Source of the DNA: Isoetes taiwanensis
Taxonomy: Eukaryota; Streptophyta; Lycopodiopsida; Isoetales; Isoetaceae
Direction of reading: 5' to 3'
Assembly: GCA_021234155.1 (NCBI GenBank)
Contig: JAJEKV010000049.1
Span: 4,459,001 to 4,523,000 of the forward strand
Length of the DNA stretch: 64,000 bases
Both the position numbers and the translations under genes were made by a program. This document shows positions 10,533 to 22,669 of the stretch, one piece after another (the first letter of the stretch is position 1; every line of letters starts with the position of its first letter). The notes beneath the pieces were generated by a model. That model searched no databases and was not told where the DNA came from. It saw nothing but the letters and a program-made list of their open reading frames with translations.

Positions 10533-11852
10533 ACACGCGGGCAATGCGCATCGACGGTGTCTTATGTTCTCGTAATTGTGACGCCCCTATTCCTTATAAC
10601 GATGCCCGCGATCGCACTCGAAGGAGGAGCATTCCCCCGGCAACCGCCCGACAAGGGCCATCCACCGACTCCACTCCCATGGGGCAGAGCGAAGGGAAGA
10701 GTGGATGTGTCATTCATCCGCCTTCCATCGGATCGACCTATCTCAAGGAAGCGTAACAAACAAACGCGGAGCACAACTAATAATATACAACATAATCACC
10801 ATAACAATAGCAACATCACGCGAGTCGCCAATACCTTCATAACAATAATACAAAGGGAAGGTCCCACGCAGCTCGACTCAAGGGGATGATCGACGGCTAG
10901 GCCTCCGTGAGTTCGATTCTTGGGGCATGTAATTCATGGCAATGGATTTGGGCTGGCATAGAACATGGCTTAGGGTAGTCCACTCCATCCGCCCCCCGGG
11001 CGCACACTTTGCGCAGTAGGGCTGAAAAGTGTTGGGACTTGGCAGTAGCTTCGCGGGGTGAATAGCCGAGGGGCTACTACCTGGCTGGGTTGCATCTCCC
11101 CAACCCCGATGAGGCAGAAGAGAGCTGCCTCTCCTCCGAGGTATCCATGCTCATCGCAGCGGCTAGAGGGCCACCGCCTTATTCGACTTGAACTCTTTGG
11201 AAGGTCATATCCACCACCCCACGAGTGTCGAGCTCATGCCTTGCCCACACGCAGTGGCAAGCCATTAAGCCTAGCCAAAGACCCCGATAGGCTTTACTAC
11301 CGAGGGGTCGGTCGCGATGAGACAAGTTCCTCCTTATCAACCGGCCTTGCCCCTTCACCTGACCCGGTGGGCTCCGTGGCACGGGCCGCATTTACGTGGG
11401 AACTAAGGTGCTATGCTAGGAGCATCTTCTACACGACCTTTAGGTCTCTACTCCCCTTCCCACAACAAGGAGATCATAGAGTGGAATACATGCAATATCA
11501 CGTAGCGTAGATAGAGAATCATATCAATCTATCTACTTAACATCCAATGTTAGGTTCATTCGTTAGAGTCTCAGATCTAGGGATCTACAAGGCTTCCAGA
11601 GATGATCTAACATACTAACCCGGCATATTGCCATGCCTAAAGACGGTTTTGCACAATGAGAACAACTAGATACCGCTCCTTGGCTTGCTCCCCGATCCTT
11701 GGAAGGCGTCCATGCTCCCGATCTTGCGAAGACAAGCTGCTACTCAAAGAACTTTGTTGTGCAAATCCGACTTTTCGGAGCCTGGCAATGCGATTTCGAG
11801 CCTTACCTTGGCCGAATTGGCCCAGGAAAGCCCTAATTGCGAATGAGGAAAG
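10533..11852. other. GC-richer spacer between two CACTA elements, no recognisable gene
   Basis: Open stretches at 10467-10889 and 11058-11510 (plus) have no recognisable domain, overlap open frames on the other strand, and partly lie in the palindrome. I read them as chance ORFs in GC-rich DNA. Nothing else is seen. Confidence 0.4.
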
Positions 11853-11874
11853 CACTACAAGAGAATAGCCATTT

Positions 11875-12800
11875 ATCGTCACTTTAATATCGCTTAAAAT
11901 CTTAAAAAACATGGAGTGATATTAATAGTGATATTTCATGTATGGTGACACTACTAATGACGAAAATTGTATCACCTATAGTATCATCACTATTGTCAGA
12001 AATATGGTCAAAGTTTATATCAGTTTTGATAGATGATGATATATGTGTTGTTACTGGCATCAACAGTAGTATCACATATTTCATCATTCGTACTATCAGC
12101 AAATACTCTAATTGTACAAATGACTATATAAGTGATGCTACTTATGTCAGTTATAGTATCTCCCATAGCATCACGACTTGTATCATATATACTATCGAAC
12201 ATTATATCAATATAAACAAATGATGCTATGTGTGTTGCCCATTGCACCATGTATAATATCACATCTTACATCACCCTTACTATCAATAGTTATTCTAATT
12301 CTGATAATGGTAATATAAGTGTTGAATTTATGCCAACTATAGTATTATAGGCAATACCACTTGTTTCTTAGACTATTGTGTCATTATCGAGAATTAACAC
12401 TATAGGTGTCTCTATGAAAGGCATATGTTGCATCAATAGTTAAGTCAACATTACTTAGTGATATTGTTAATTTCGTATTACTTATAGTATCATGAGATTC
12501 ACCTAAATTCATTGTATCTATGTTGCTATGCTAATAACATCACATTAGGAGCAAAATATTGTTACTGTGACTCAATAACATTTTAGGTTGATATATTTGT
12601 TGACATCTACTACATGCATATGTAGAAGCGAATGTGTCAGTCATAGCATAGATATTGATGTTTCCCAATGGATCATGCGGATGCAATTTAAAAGCATAAG
12701 TAATAGCTTAAGATGTCCATAAATGAGCATGAATATACGTATTAAAGAGTGCCCGCAGACAAAGTACACACTGATATCCATACAGAAAAAGAAAAAGAAA
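11875..12800. repeat. Left subterminal repeat region of CACTA element 2
   Basis: AT-rich non-coding DNA filled with variants of short motifs such as agtatcatca, tatagtat and gatgatat in both orientations. It is the expected position for transposase-binding repeats. Open frames here are low-complexity and not credible genes. Confidence 0.6.
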
Positions 12801-12804
12801 GATC

Positions 12805-15800
12805 CTATAAGGGAAAACTCCCAAGTGGAACTTCATCCCTTAGATCATGGGCAATATCCTCTAGTTCATCATCGCCAAGCTCTAGATGCAATACATGTCG
12901 AGGCTCATTACCAATTTCCTCATTTTCATCTAGATCATAATCTAGGATATTCTGATTTAGCATCTCCATCGTTGGACAAAACGGATCTTCAATTGGATCG
13001 CAATCATCACTTGAATCAATGCCTTCTACTTGATCACCTACCAGTTCATTGATTTCATATTGTGCAACGTCAATTCCTTCAAGTAAAAGGGTTCCATCAG
13101 CCTCAGAAGATGCCAAGTCCAAAGTAGAAGGATCAATCATGCGTCGAGATCTAGGCATCGCATGAATCACGATCCACCAATTAATATCACTTTGATTTTT
13201 GTGAAAGAAAACTTGCTCAACTTGTTTAGGATAAACAAATGGCTCGTCCATTTCCCTTAAGAATTGAGTAGAGTTAACCTCATAAAAACCTGATGGATGT
13301 TGCCTCATTGTGCGGTTTCTGCCCCGATAACATGCTTTGAACCACTTTGCCTTTAACACATTGACCTTGAAGGATCGAAAATCCACTTCAATGATATCTG
13401 TTATTTGACCAACATAATTGAGATCGCCTTCTAGTGGTTGGTTGACTCTCGTAGATGCTTGACTTTTTTGCTCAAAGCATGCTGCAATACCACTATCAAA
13501 TGTAACTCTACTTTTGTCAGTGCTCATGACTCGAAAATGTTGTCCATATGCCCACATTGATGTATAGAATCTTGCCTGCAAAAATAAAAGCAAAACATAA
13601 ATTGTGGGAAAATGAAAATTGCAATAATGTACAAAGTGCAATTTACCTTCTTTGAACAACCAAGTGCTATGTTATAGTCATCCACTGGATTTTCAATGCC
13701 TTGGCGTTCTGCTTCTCTCATCTTACCCAATAACCACTCTCGTGGCATTATTTCTGGCAATATTTCAAGACCTTCTGAGGTTCTTGAACGTTTTCCACGT
13801 CTTGGCATCCTTCCTAATCCATGACTCCTTCTAGCTTCCTCTCTTTCCTTACGTGCAACTTCATATTTTTCTCTCCATGGATCCAAGCTATCACAGTTAG
13901 CTATTACCCACTTGTTTATCTCCAAGTACATTTCCGAACTAAGTCCTCGCTCCATACCATTGCCTTCAAGAACCTCTCCTATATCTTCTACACATTGTTC
14001 TTTCTCCCATATACGTGGAGCATCAGCATCGATTGATGTCGTTGCATCACTCATAAAGAAAAGAATCTCTTGCACGAAATGTCCTTCAGCCATGCATGCT
14101 TCTGGTCTAGCCATTTGACGAACAAAGCCTTTCAAGACTTTCATATATCGTTCCAAAAAAAACATCCAATGACCAGGAGCCGGTCCAACCAAACGGATTT
14201 CTTCAGGAATATGTACTAGAAGATGCAACTGGAGATCAAACAAGCTAGTAGGAAACTCTCGCTCTAAAATGCACAATAATTCTGCAACTTCAACCTCCAT
14301 CGTTGATATTTCAGAGGCATTGATTTCTTTTAATGATGCCCATCTTTAGAATAAAAGTAAAAAAAAAATTAAAATTGTTCTATGTAATAAATTACAAAAG
14401 AGAATACAAAGTTTATGATAATACGTACCTTGCAAATTTGCCTAGTCGATAAATGGCATCCCGAATTCTTGGTGTCAAGCAATTATCTATTGCACATGAT
14501 AGAAGATGCTAGACGAAAGAGCATGTATGTATAAGCAAACGAAAATGAGGAATTTAGAAATATATCTATGTTTTACCTGTAGGAACTTGTGCCAATCATG
14601 TGACTTCAAACCACTAAGTTCGCCATCTTTAGTAAATGCCCGACGAATGGAGGCACTATAGCCTGATGGTGTTCTCATGTTCGATATCACTTGCTTGACT
14701 TGTTTTTGCTCTTGTTTGGTAAGAACCCAAGGTGCATCCCTGCACTTTCCATTATCCAATGGCCATAATTGTGGCATGATATTTAGCTCCTTTAAGTCAT
14801 TCCTACTTCCCAAAGTATCACACTCCCCTGTTAAGTGTCTCCAAATTGAATGTCCAACATTTTTGAAGATATGCATGGGGTCAAGCAAGTGTGCAATTTT
14901 CAGGTCTGGCCAATACTCAAGACGGTAAAAAATAGAGAGTCTTTTCATGCCAGGAGGTGGAGTGACCAAACTATCATCAGGCATGTTTTGGGACCTACAC
15001 GCATCTTTCCATGTACACAGCCAATCCATAGGAGTCCTTCTTTTCGGTTTCTCAATAGATACGTTGCCGCGCATATGGTGTGTTGGAGGCAAAAATTTCT
15101 CATGGCCACGATATATTTGCTTATGCAAATGTTTTGAGCAATAAGATGATAAATTAGCTCCACATGATGGGCATCCATGATACCCACTTGTTTGTAAACC
15201 TATGCATTAAACATAAGAATAAGTGACTACACTGGTATATATACTTTCAAAATTGTGTACGCACCTGATGCAACACTTAATCCTGGGTAGTCATGAATAG
15301 TGAAACAACATATAGCACGAAAAGTAAAGACATGAGGTGACCTTTCCACATCATACATATTAATCCCCTTCCAAAGTACTTGCAACTCTTCTATAAGTGG
15401 CTCTAGATACACATCCATATTCCTTACTTGATATTTACCTATATAACAAAATTATCAGAACACAATAGAAAATAATCCATGGCAAAAGAAAAATACATAC
15501 CTGGAACAATAAGTGTTAGCATAAGATGCCCTGTTTTTGTTGCTAACCAAGGAGGGATATTGTAATTCACCGCCACAACAGGCCATACACTATGACTAGA
15601 TGATCTCTGACCAAATGGACAAATACCATCTAATCCAATGGCAAGACGTAGGTTCCTTGGTTCTTCTTTAAATACTGGCCACTTATCCTCAATGTGTTTC
15701 ATTGCTTCACCATCCACTGTGAGCCGTAAAATGCCATCTGTACTACGATGCTTTGAGTGAAATTCCATAAGTGCACTAAGTGATGGGCAGCGGAATATCC

Positions 15801-15858
15801 TTTGCAACCTTGGTATCAATGGCATGTGACGCAACACTTTCCTTGGAACCTTTGCCAA
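12805..15858 (-). CDS. CACTA transposase, TNP2 type (six exons)
   Basis: Joining exons 15501-15858, 15265-15438, 14577-15199, 14429-14508, 13647-14343 and 12805-13575, all with GT-AG introns, gives 2703 nt, an uninterrupted 900 codons plus stop. The order is: KVPRKVLRHMPLIPRLQRIF near the start; the Transposase_21 core with IGLDGICPFG, SVWPVVAVNYNIPPW, NMDVYLEPLIEELQVLW and TIHDYPG (conserved Asp residues); a CxxC zinc pair (GCPSCGAN); GLKSHDWHKFL; DUF4218 (LLVHIPEEIRLVGP, WMFFLERYMKVLKGFVRQ); DUF4216 (FKVNVLKAKWF, VEQVFFH); and an acidic tail. It should bind the element ends and catalyse excision and insertion. The usual N-terminal zinc-finger part is absent. The true start is unresolved: no ATG opens the first exon, and a small upstream exon at 16024-16125 splices in phase. 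Confidence 0.85.
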
Positions 15859-15951
15859 CTCTGAATTGAAAATAGGTCAGAAGGAGAAAGGCTTTTGTTC
15901 TGTAATACAATAGGTGCAGTTTTGGAAAGTGCATTAGGCTTTGCTTCATCA

Positions 15952-16125
15952 TTATCTAGATATGTAGGAGCTCTGCAATTTTCCCAGCGAGATTGAAAGG
16001 TCTCTCCAGGAGGAGTTGCTTACTGAATTTACAGAGTTGTGGCTAGACTGTTCACTGAGGTTAATGTAATTGCTACCAGTAGGAGTACTTGCTGCTTTAG
16101 GTCTCTTGAAAACAGAAGAACTCAT
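15952..16125 (-). other. Possible first exon of the TNP2-type transposase gene
   Basis: The ATG at 16125 opens MSSSVFKRPKAAS followed by a Ser/Asn-rich stretch. A donor (tca|gtaagc, exon end at 16024) joined to the acceptor ttcagag before 15858 keeps the frame and would supply an ATG to the transposase gene, removing a 165-bp intron. Without splicing the ORF stops at 15952. There is no recognisable domain, so this rests only on splice-site and phase agreement. Confidence 0.35.
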
Positions 16126-16727
16126 CAATGTATTACTTCTTTCCCTTACTGCTATAGATATCAGAAGTGCTGGTGGTAGATTTCTGGCAGTTGCATTTTA
16201 TATATGGGCTGTGAGTGCTCCAAACTTTCTTCAGATAAAACTCATTTCGTTTTTCAAACTGTGTCACTTGAATGTAGTTGCTGGATAGGAAGTTCATGGT
16301 TTAAAATGATAATAAAAGCAAGTGATATTACTAGAAATTGGCTTAGTGCAAATGTCTTGGATTTATAGGATCCCATATTCTAAGCTGCACATAAACTTAG
16401 ATTCTATAATTTAAATGATAATAATTGTGTGGTTTTGTCAACTTTGATCTGCATGTGGCATAACAGTGCTTTGCATCGTTGTTAAAATAGCTGTTTAAAT
16501 AGCTTTGCATCGTTGTTAACTAGTATGCAGCCACTGCTTCTATTTTATTGGATCTTCTAAGGTCAGTTTATTTGCTCCATTTTCTGTTTATCGTCTATTT
16601 TCTGCTTCGCATTTTATCTGACTTGAGTGCTCTGTGCGCAGTCCAGCATGAACTCTATGATGCATTGCATTATACTGAATTTAACTAGTAGGGTCCAATG
16701 AACTAATCTTATTTCTTGGATTTCTAG

Positions 16728-18013
16728 ACGTGTACATATGGAGGTGGGCAAATCCATATGGATTATGAAGGTAAGAAATTTATGAACTCGGCAAATGAGT
16801 ACATGAAATTTCACTGCTATGATATCCATCTGAAATGGCCAAACGTTAAGCGTAGCCATAAACAACGCGTGATTCATGATCTGAAGCAGCATTATGGTGT
16901 TGGATTTTCTAAGCGCCATGTCTTGAAAAGGCTTGGTAGGAGATGGAATCATTACAGGTAACGCTACAGCCTTGTTCTCAAGATGTTGTATTTTAGTTTG
17001 TTTTATTATAAGAAGAGAAAATCTTAATATCTTTCTGGATTTTGTAGAACAAAATTAAGGAAGGAAGTAAGAGAAGATCCTAACGTGGATAAACCCGATG
17101 AAGTAGATGATGATTCTTGGCAGTTATTTATACAAGATAGCAGAAAAGTCTACACTCGCAATATACAAGCTGCTGCAGCAAGAGAAACCAGGCAATATAC
17201 GGGTTCTGGTGGGGATGACTATATCAAAACTGAATTTGTAAGATCATTTCTTTGGCATTCAAATTGTTTATCTTTTATGCTCGTTCTTACTAGCTTAAGA
17301 AAAAAAAAATTAGTTCAAGTATTACTGTGGCTATCCCACGGATATGGAACTCGATAACATAAAACAGGCTGGTGGGTTCTCAAAGTGGATCAAAGATCAA
17401 GAAACATTTGATAAAACGGTATGACTTTATTTTCAAACTTCTTTCATCTTCAGAAACTAACTTTACCTTTTGCCTAGTTCAATGCAAGGGACTTTGCGGG
17501 TAAGGGTGCGACAAAATGCATCTTCAGACCCAAAACAATATCCAAGAAGGTATTTATACGTTTTGAGCTGCCATCATCTGTTTTTCTGCTCATTTAATTG
17601 GCTTTCTTTCTTTTTCCTATTATGTAGGTTAACAATCAAGAGGAAGGACCATCCCAATTGAACATAGTTGAAACTGAAGATGAGGTGGATATAGTTGGTT
17701 TAAATGAAGATCCTTCATTACAAGTAGGTTTTTTTCCCTTCAAATCTGCTATTCAAAAAGCTCTTTTTTAATATTTCTTATTCTGTAAATGTAGGAAATG
17801 AATGAAAGTGATAATGACGATACATCAGATAGTAGTGCCAACTCATCATCAAGTGGATCTTCAAGTGCCTCTTACTCTAGCAGTGGAGATGAGTTCGAAG
17901 AATCACCAAGGAAAGAATCACCTTTGAAGAAGAAGAAGAAAACTTGCCGGGACATTGCACGAGAAATATATTCCCGACGTGGGGAATCTGAACCATCCCA
18001 TAACTCCTCTTGA
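16728..18013 (+). CDS. CACTA accessory protein, Ptta/En/Spm (Transposase_24-like) type
   Basis: Exons 16728-16957, 17048-17237, 17368-17418, 17478-17549, 17628-17723 and 17795-18013 all have GT-AG borders and join to 858 nt with no stop until TGA. The N-terminal half (HDLKQHYGVGF, RLGRRWNHYRTKLRKEV, a W-x-x-F segment, then RETRQYTGSGGD) follows the pattern of the Ptta/En/Spm plant transposase domain, the TNPA-like partner that binds subterminal repeats. The C-terminus is acidic and very Ser-rich (SDNDDTSDSS and a long Ser run), then carries a basic KKKKKTCRDIAR cluster that could be a nuclear localisation signal. The first exon shown begins at an acceptor (ttctag), so a 5' exon is missing; an internal ATG is at 16758. 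Transcription diverges from the transposase gene. Confidence 0.75.
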
Positions 18014-18229
18014 GGCGTTCTTATTCCAACCTGTTTTAGGACTTGTGTTCTTTCTTTTGCATGTGTTCTCTCCAAGATGTGTTGTGTTTGTGTTCCCTTG
18101 GAGATGTCTTCTCATGGAGAAATGTTTGTTATGGATTTTGGATTTATCAATAAAGCTTAAACCATTTGAGCAATATCTTCTGGTTTTTTACTATGATTTT
18201 CAGATAACTATGTAAATAATAATTCAAGT

Positions 18230-18987
18230 CCTTTAGAAACTCTAAAAAAAAACGTACAATATATTAGTTTCCATGAAACTAATTATTTGCTTGCACAAAT
18301 AGTACAAAATAGGAAAAGAATTTAAATGATACCAAAAATTGTGGCAAATGTTATTACATGTGGTATTATATGTGACTTTTTAGTGTAACTATAATTTTGT
18401 GAATGACGTTATGTATGAGGTTGTGGATGATACTATGAGACATTTATAGATGGTAGTATATGTGATACTATCATCGACACTAATTAGCATACATTTTGTT
18501 CTTAAATGTGGTCGTATAGGTGTCCATATGAATGACAATATAGGTGTTTATATGAATGACAATATAAGTATTAATAGATTTGACATTATTAATGATACAA
18601 TGGGTGATATTATCGTTGATCATATTTGATACTATTGATGATGTATTTTTTAACCTTATAAATGTTGATATGTGTGGTATTTATGATGGCAATATATATG
18701 GTGTTAACCATGGTACCATTCGTGATATTTATCTTGATACTACAAATGACATTGTTATATCAAGAGTGCTGGTGCTGATGCTGACTCAAACATGACATTA
18801 TCAGTGCCACAAGTATTCCATAAAAAATGATCTAATAAATTATGCAATGGATGACGTTATAGGTGATTTTAACATTGACGATAAATTTGACGCAGTTGCG
18901 TCAACAGGTATGGTCATCTATTGTATCACTTGCTAAAAATTTTAAAATCCTCATTTTAGGCACATAAATGACGAAACTGGTGACTTA
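18230..18987. repeat. Right subterminal repeat region of CACTA element 2
   Basis: AT-rich DNA with recurring motifs such as gatactat, gatgatact and aatgacaatata, mirroring the left subterminal region. It ends in the right terminal inverted repeat at about 18988-19009. No gene is seen. Confidence 0.6.
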
Positions 18988-19080
18988 AAGTGCCTATCCT
19001 CTTGTAGTGAGGTGATCGATCTGAAAATCAGCGACAAGGATGAGTATGAGTATCAGACGAGAACCAGTAAGGAGCATACA

Positions 19081-19590
19081 ATGAGCGTTCAAATTGTGGA
19101 GCCTTCTAGCTCCTTGGGGATGGGGTGCGGGTACACGTCTATGCGTGTGCAGGAGCAGAATAAATGCGCGACCAAGCTTGAGGCCCTGAGAGACGGTTTT
19201 TCTTGGAGGCTAAAGGCCTGGAAAATTGGGGATGAATGGAAGGCCTATGAGCGCAACCACTGGTCCTGGAGGTCTGTTTTGCCTGATCTGCCTGGTGGCG
19301 GTTTTACTGAGCATGGTGCTAATGTCCATCTCACTAAAGCTACCACTATTCAATGGCTGCTGTCTCGCCGAGAGGTTGACCTCGAGCAGATCATGACTTT
19401 TAAAGTGGAGCTGGAGATTGATTTGATTTTTCTTCAAATTCCATGGTTGTCAAAGCCTCATTGGATGGTTAAGCATCACACTTTCAGCTTACCAAATTTG
19501 CCAATAGAATGGCCTCAGGAGGTTAAAGACTACTACTCAGTGTATAACAAACCTTTTTTTCCCAATAGGAAAAAAGCCTTTTGTTTATAA
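19081..19590 (+). CDS. Hypothetical protein, 169 residues, Trp-rich
   Basis: Open from the ATG at 19081; the frame is also open back to the CACTA right end at 19010. The sequence is unusually rich in Trp and acidic residues (SWRLKAWKIGDEWKAYERN, HWSWRSVLPDLPGG, IPWLSKPHWMVKHH, IEWPQEVKDYYSVY) and is not low-complexity, which favours real coding descent. I do not recognise the family. It directly abuts the transposon right end, so the element may have inserted into or just upstream of this gene; the left flank at 11852 gives no clear matching exon. It could be an exon of a longer gene, a captured fragment, or a pseudogene. Confidence 0.4.
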   Translation: MSVQIVEPSSSLGMGCGYTSMRVQEQNKCATKLEALRDGFSWRLKAWKIGDEWKAYERNHWSWRSVLPDLPGGGFTEHGANVHLTKATTIQWLLSRREVDLEQIMTFKVELEIDLIFLQIPWLSKPHWMVKHHTFSLPNLPIEWPQEVKDYYSVYNKPFFPNRKKAFCL

Positions 19591-21690
19591 AATTAATAGG
19601 ATTATATAAGTTTTAACTTCTGTTTTGCTCAGGTTTTTCTTCTTTGTTCAATTGCATAAACGTTCTTTAAGGCATCTGGGATTATTAACTTGATTACTTG
19701 CTTGAAGAAAATGGCCTGTCTCCCTACTGTTCTTTGCAGGAAAAGAGGTATTTTGCCATCACTTATATTATTCTAAAGACCTGTACATCTTTATGCCTTT
19801 GTTTGCATCAAATATGGTTATGTCTTTTGTTTTCCAAGCAGGTACTACATTGTTCCTATGTCAATAGGTGGAGGAGAATGGCTTCTTTTTTTACATCTAT
19901 TACATTTTGTTCTTCCCAGCATTTTGTCAAGAACGGTAAATTTGATGAGCTATAGAGGACCTTTTAGTGGCCTATAGAGAAGCTGCAGAGACCTTTCAGT
20001 GGCTTACCTGGACGGTTTGCAGAAGCCCTTCAAATACAGATTAGCAGTACTAACCATGATAATGAATTATATCATCTCAGATTTGATTATGCCATGACAC
20101 GAAGAACTCTGTTCAGAAATTTAAGCTTCTATTTTTCCATTTTCCTTGCGAATTAAAAGCAATTACATCTATCTCTTTTGCCTGTCATTGCAGTGCTAGA
20201 CCTTTCTAATAAAGTAATACATTTGCTTCTTCTACCCTTTATAGCAGTTTAATTGACCATCTATTTATGGAAATTAAGGCCCTTCACAATATTTTTTTGA
20301 GAGTAGTATTAGGCAGTTCAGTTTGACGATTTGGTGGCCAATCCTGACGCATTGAATCATCTGTACTATGCTATTTATATTTCTAATATTTTCCTGACTT
20401 ATAATTAACAGTGATGCGAGTTATACGCTAATTTTCCAAATCATCCTTTGAACAGATGTAGAGGCGCGAACAATGCAGGAGCACAGTTTATTTCTCTGCC
20501 ACCTACAGAATAAGCTCAGGTCTGCCGTTTAATCATACTTTAACCATTCCTTTTTTGCTTTCACTTGAGCTAAGGAAACAAGAACACCTCCAGTTAATGA
20601 AACAAGGCACCAAACCCAATGAAATGGGTACCTAACTCAAAGGCTTTATTTGCCCAAAGTGTATAACATTTTTGTTATGCATAAGCAAACATTCCAGTGC
20701 ATATTATATATCAACTCATGTTATTCCAATGTTCCTGTCATGCTCAAGCATGTAGCTGAGCCAAATGTCTATTCAGCACTCACGATGAAAGAGACTATAT
20801 TATTGCTTCAAGGCATTAATATAAAAAAATGTCTGTGGATTCTGTTACAAGTCCAAAAGAAAACATATAACACATGATTTTTTATTTAAAGTTTCTTGCT
20901 AGAGTTGTGCCTGTCCGTATTATGTTGGAGTTTGCAGTTCTTGAGCTAATTATGAATCAATTTTATTTTACAATGATCGATTATTCACACTTTTGGAACT
21001 TGACAGTCTCTAGGAACAATAAAAATCATGGAGCTTGCCATTTCTGTACTGTGTTTTCCATCAACCATATACCAATGAAGTTTTCAAGGCATTGTGGTGT
21101 TCAGGGAAGGCTGTTGAAGATAGACAAGTCATTATGGAAAAGAAGCAAAGGGTTTTTCAACGCACATGATTTTTCACAATTGCATTAGACCTACAATCAC
21201 AGATGAAAAGAACAGGAGCCACGGTTGAAGAAGCAAAATATATAAGGCTCTTACTATTCTTCCTAGATATTAACAGCTTAATGATTAGATGGTAATTCCC
21301 ATGATGATGTTAAGTGATCTTGGAATTGTAGAGTTGGAAATGTTTCTCTAAATTGTTATGTCTAGGTTTTACTTCTTACAATCATATCTGAGTTCAAGTA
21401 CATAAAAATCCATCAAATCTTCATTTCTATGACACTAAATGCATCAATATATAATGCTAAAATAGTAATACTAAAATGCCTCCCCTATGCATGTCAAACA
21501 CAATGTGAAGCTTAATATAATTATGTGGATGTTGTAGCTTAGTTGTTGTTGAAAGTAGTATGAATAAAAAGTTATAGGTTGAAGACAAAACGTAACTAGA
21601 GGTTAAGTCTACTAAAGAAACAACCCTGACCTAAGCCAACAACTTTAAGGGTGGAATGTTGGTTCTAGGTTTTTGCACGCAAGTAAATCA
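19591..21690. other. No gene recognised
   Basis: AT-rich sequence with several donor- and acceptor-like sites and short open stretches (for example 20650-20877 and 20874-21188 plus), none with a recognisable domain. It could be intron, UTR or the body of a non-autonomous element ending at 22003. The 26-bp sequence at 19588-19613 recurs at 22004-22029. Confidence 0.4.
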
Positions 21691-21696
21691 TTTGTA

Positions 21697-22003
21697 GGTT
21701 CTCAGCTTATGCCCAATAACGTCGGGCACCATAACCATGAACATATAAAATGTCAAATGCACACAACATACATCTACAAGTTCATCATTAACAAATCAAC
21801 GACGTGGGGCACCATAACTATGAAGATATAAAATGCCAAATGCACATATCATACATCTATAGGTTCATCATTGACATATTTTCAACCTGAGCAAGTAGAT
21901 CACCTCTACCTCTATTTCATCCAATCCATTTGGGCTAAGAAAGCCTGCTAGCAGGCAAGGTCCAAATAGACCCTAGCCCATCAACGATGGGCACCATAAC
22001 TAG
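21697..22003 (+). mobile_element. Helitron 3' end with two degenerate duplicate ends before it
   Basis: At 21976-21992 the hairpin GCCCATCaacGATGGGC is followed by ACCATAACTAG and then T. That is the Helitron 3' signature: a short hairpin about ten bases before CTRR, inserted in front of T. Two related but mutated copies of the same end (ggcaccataac followed by atg rather than CTAG) lie near 21725 and 21817, separated by a roughly 95-bp tandem duplication containing aatgcacac and catacatctac. The matching 5' end was not identified. Confidence 0.65.
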
Positions 22004-22669
22004 TAAAATTAATAGGATTATATAAGTTTGAACCGGATTGGCCCTTTTGTTACAAAATCCATTAGGAACTGAATATTAATAAAAGGGTCAGCATGAAGTT
22101 TCTTTTTTACAAAGAATCCTGTAGTAGACTTATGTAATGAGAACTCTCTTTACAAGCATGTACAATGGAAACAAAATAAAACTTTTCTATTTCAGACCAT
22201 TCTACAAGCTCATCAAGTGTTGTAGTACATTGCAAAACCTATAATGCATGCACTATATGATGAAAAAATGTTTTAGAGGTGGTCGTTTAACAGCATTTAA
22301 TATTGTAGGCGTATCTTAAATATAATATTTGCATTCCCTATACAAAAGTAGCTTAGTAAGAAAATCCTACTAGTATAAAATATAACCAAAAGAAATCCTA
22401 GGACCTATGGCTTTAACTGGCCCAAATCCTTATACGCCATTTTTTGGACCGGCCATATATCCTACAATATTTCATATGGACCAGAACTTTTTAATTTGAA
22501 CCGGATTGTTTGATTCCAAATTCAATCCTAGGACTTTGTTGCACATTGCTACTACTCCATAAACTGTATGGGTTTTCTCAAATAAATGACACTTTTTATT
22601 GCTCAGGCTGTATCTGCGGTCTTGACATGTAGAGAAGATAGTTTGGACAATTTGATAATAATGTACGTA
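22004..22669. other. No gene recognised
   Basis: AT-rich spacer between a Helitron 3' end and the next Helitron 5' end. No credible open frame or motif is seen, apart from the 29-bp segment at 22635-22663 that recurs beyond the downstream Helitron. Confidence 0.4.

Larger units (their letters stand above)
11853..19009 (-). mobile_element. Complete-looking CACTA (En/Spm-like) DNA transposon, 7157 bp
   Basis: The left end reads CACTACAAGAGAATAGCCA; the right end, reverse-complemented, reads CACTACAAGAGGATAGGCA, so the ends match with two mismatches over 19 bases. The bases next to the ends are aag (left) and agg (right), an imperfect version of the 3-bp target duplication expected of this superfamily. 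Inside are a minus-strand TNP2-type transposase (12805-15858) and a plus-strand accessory protein gene (16728-18013) transcribed divergently. Both have open reading frames with consistent splice phases. Long AT-rich subterminal regions with short repeated motifs flank the genes. Since both genes look intact apart from the unresolved N-termini, the element may have moved fairly recently. Confidence 0.88.

Noticed and set aside
10467..11510. Plus-strand ORFs of 140 and 150 codons
   Set aside because: One starts inside the palindrome, both overlap opposite-strand frames, and neither has a recognisable domain.
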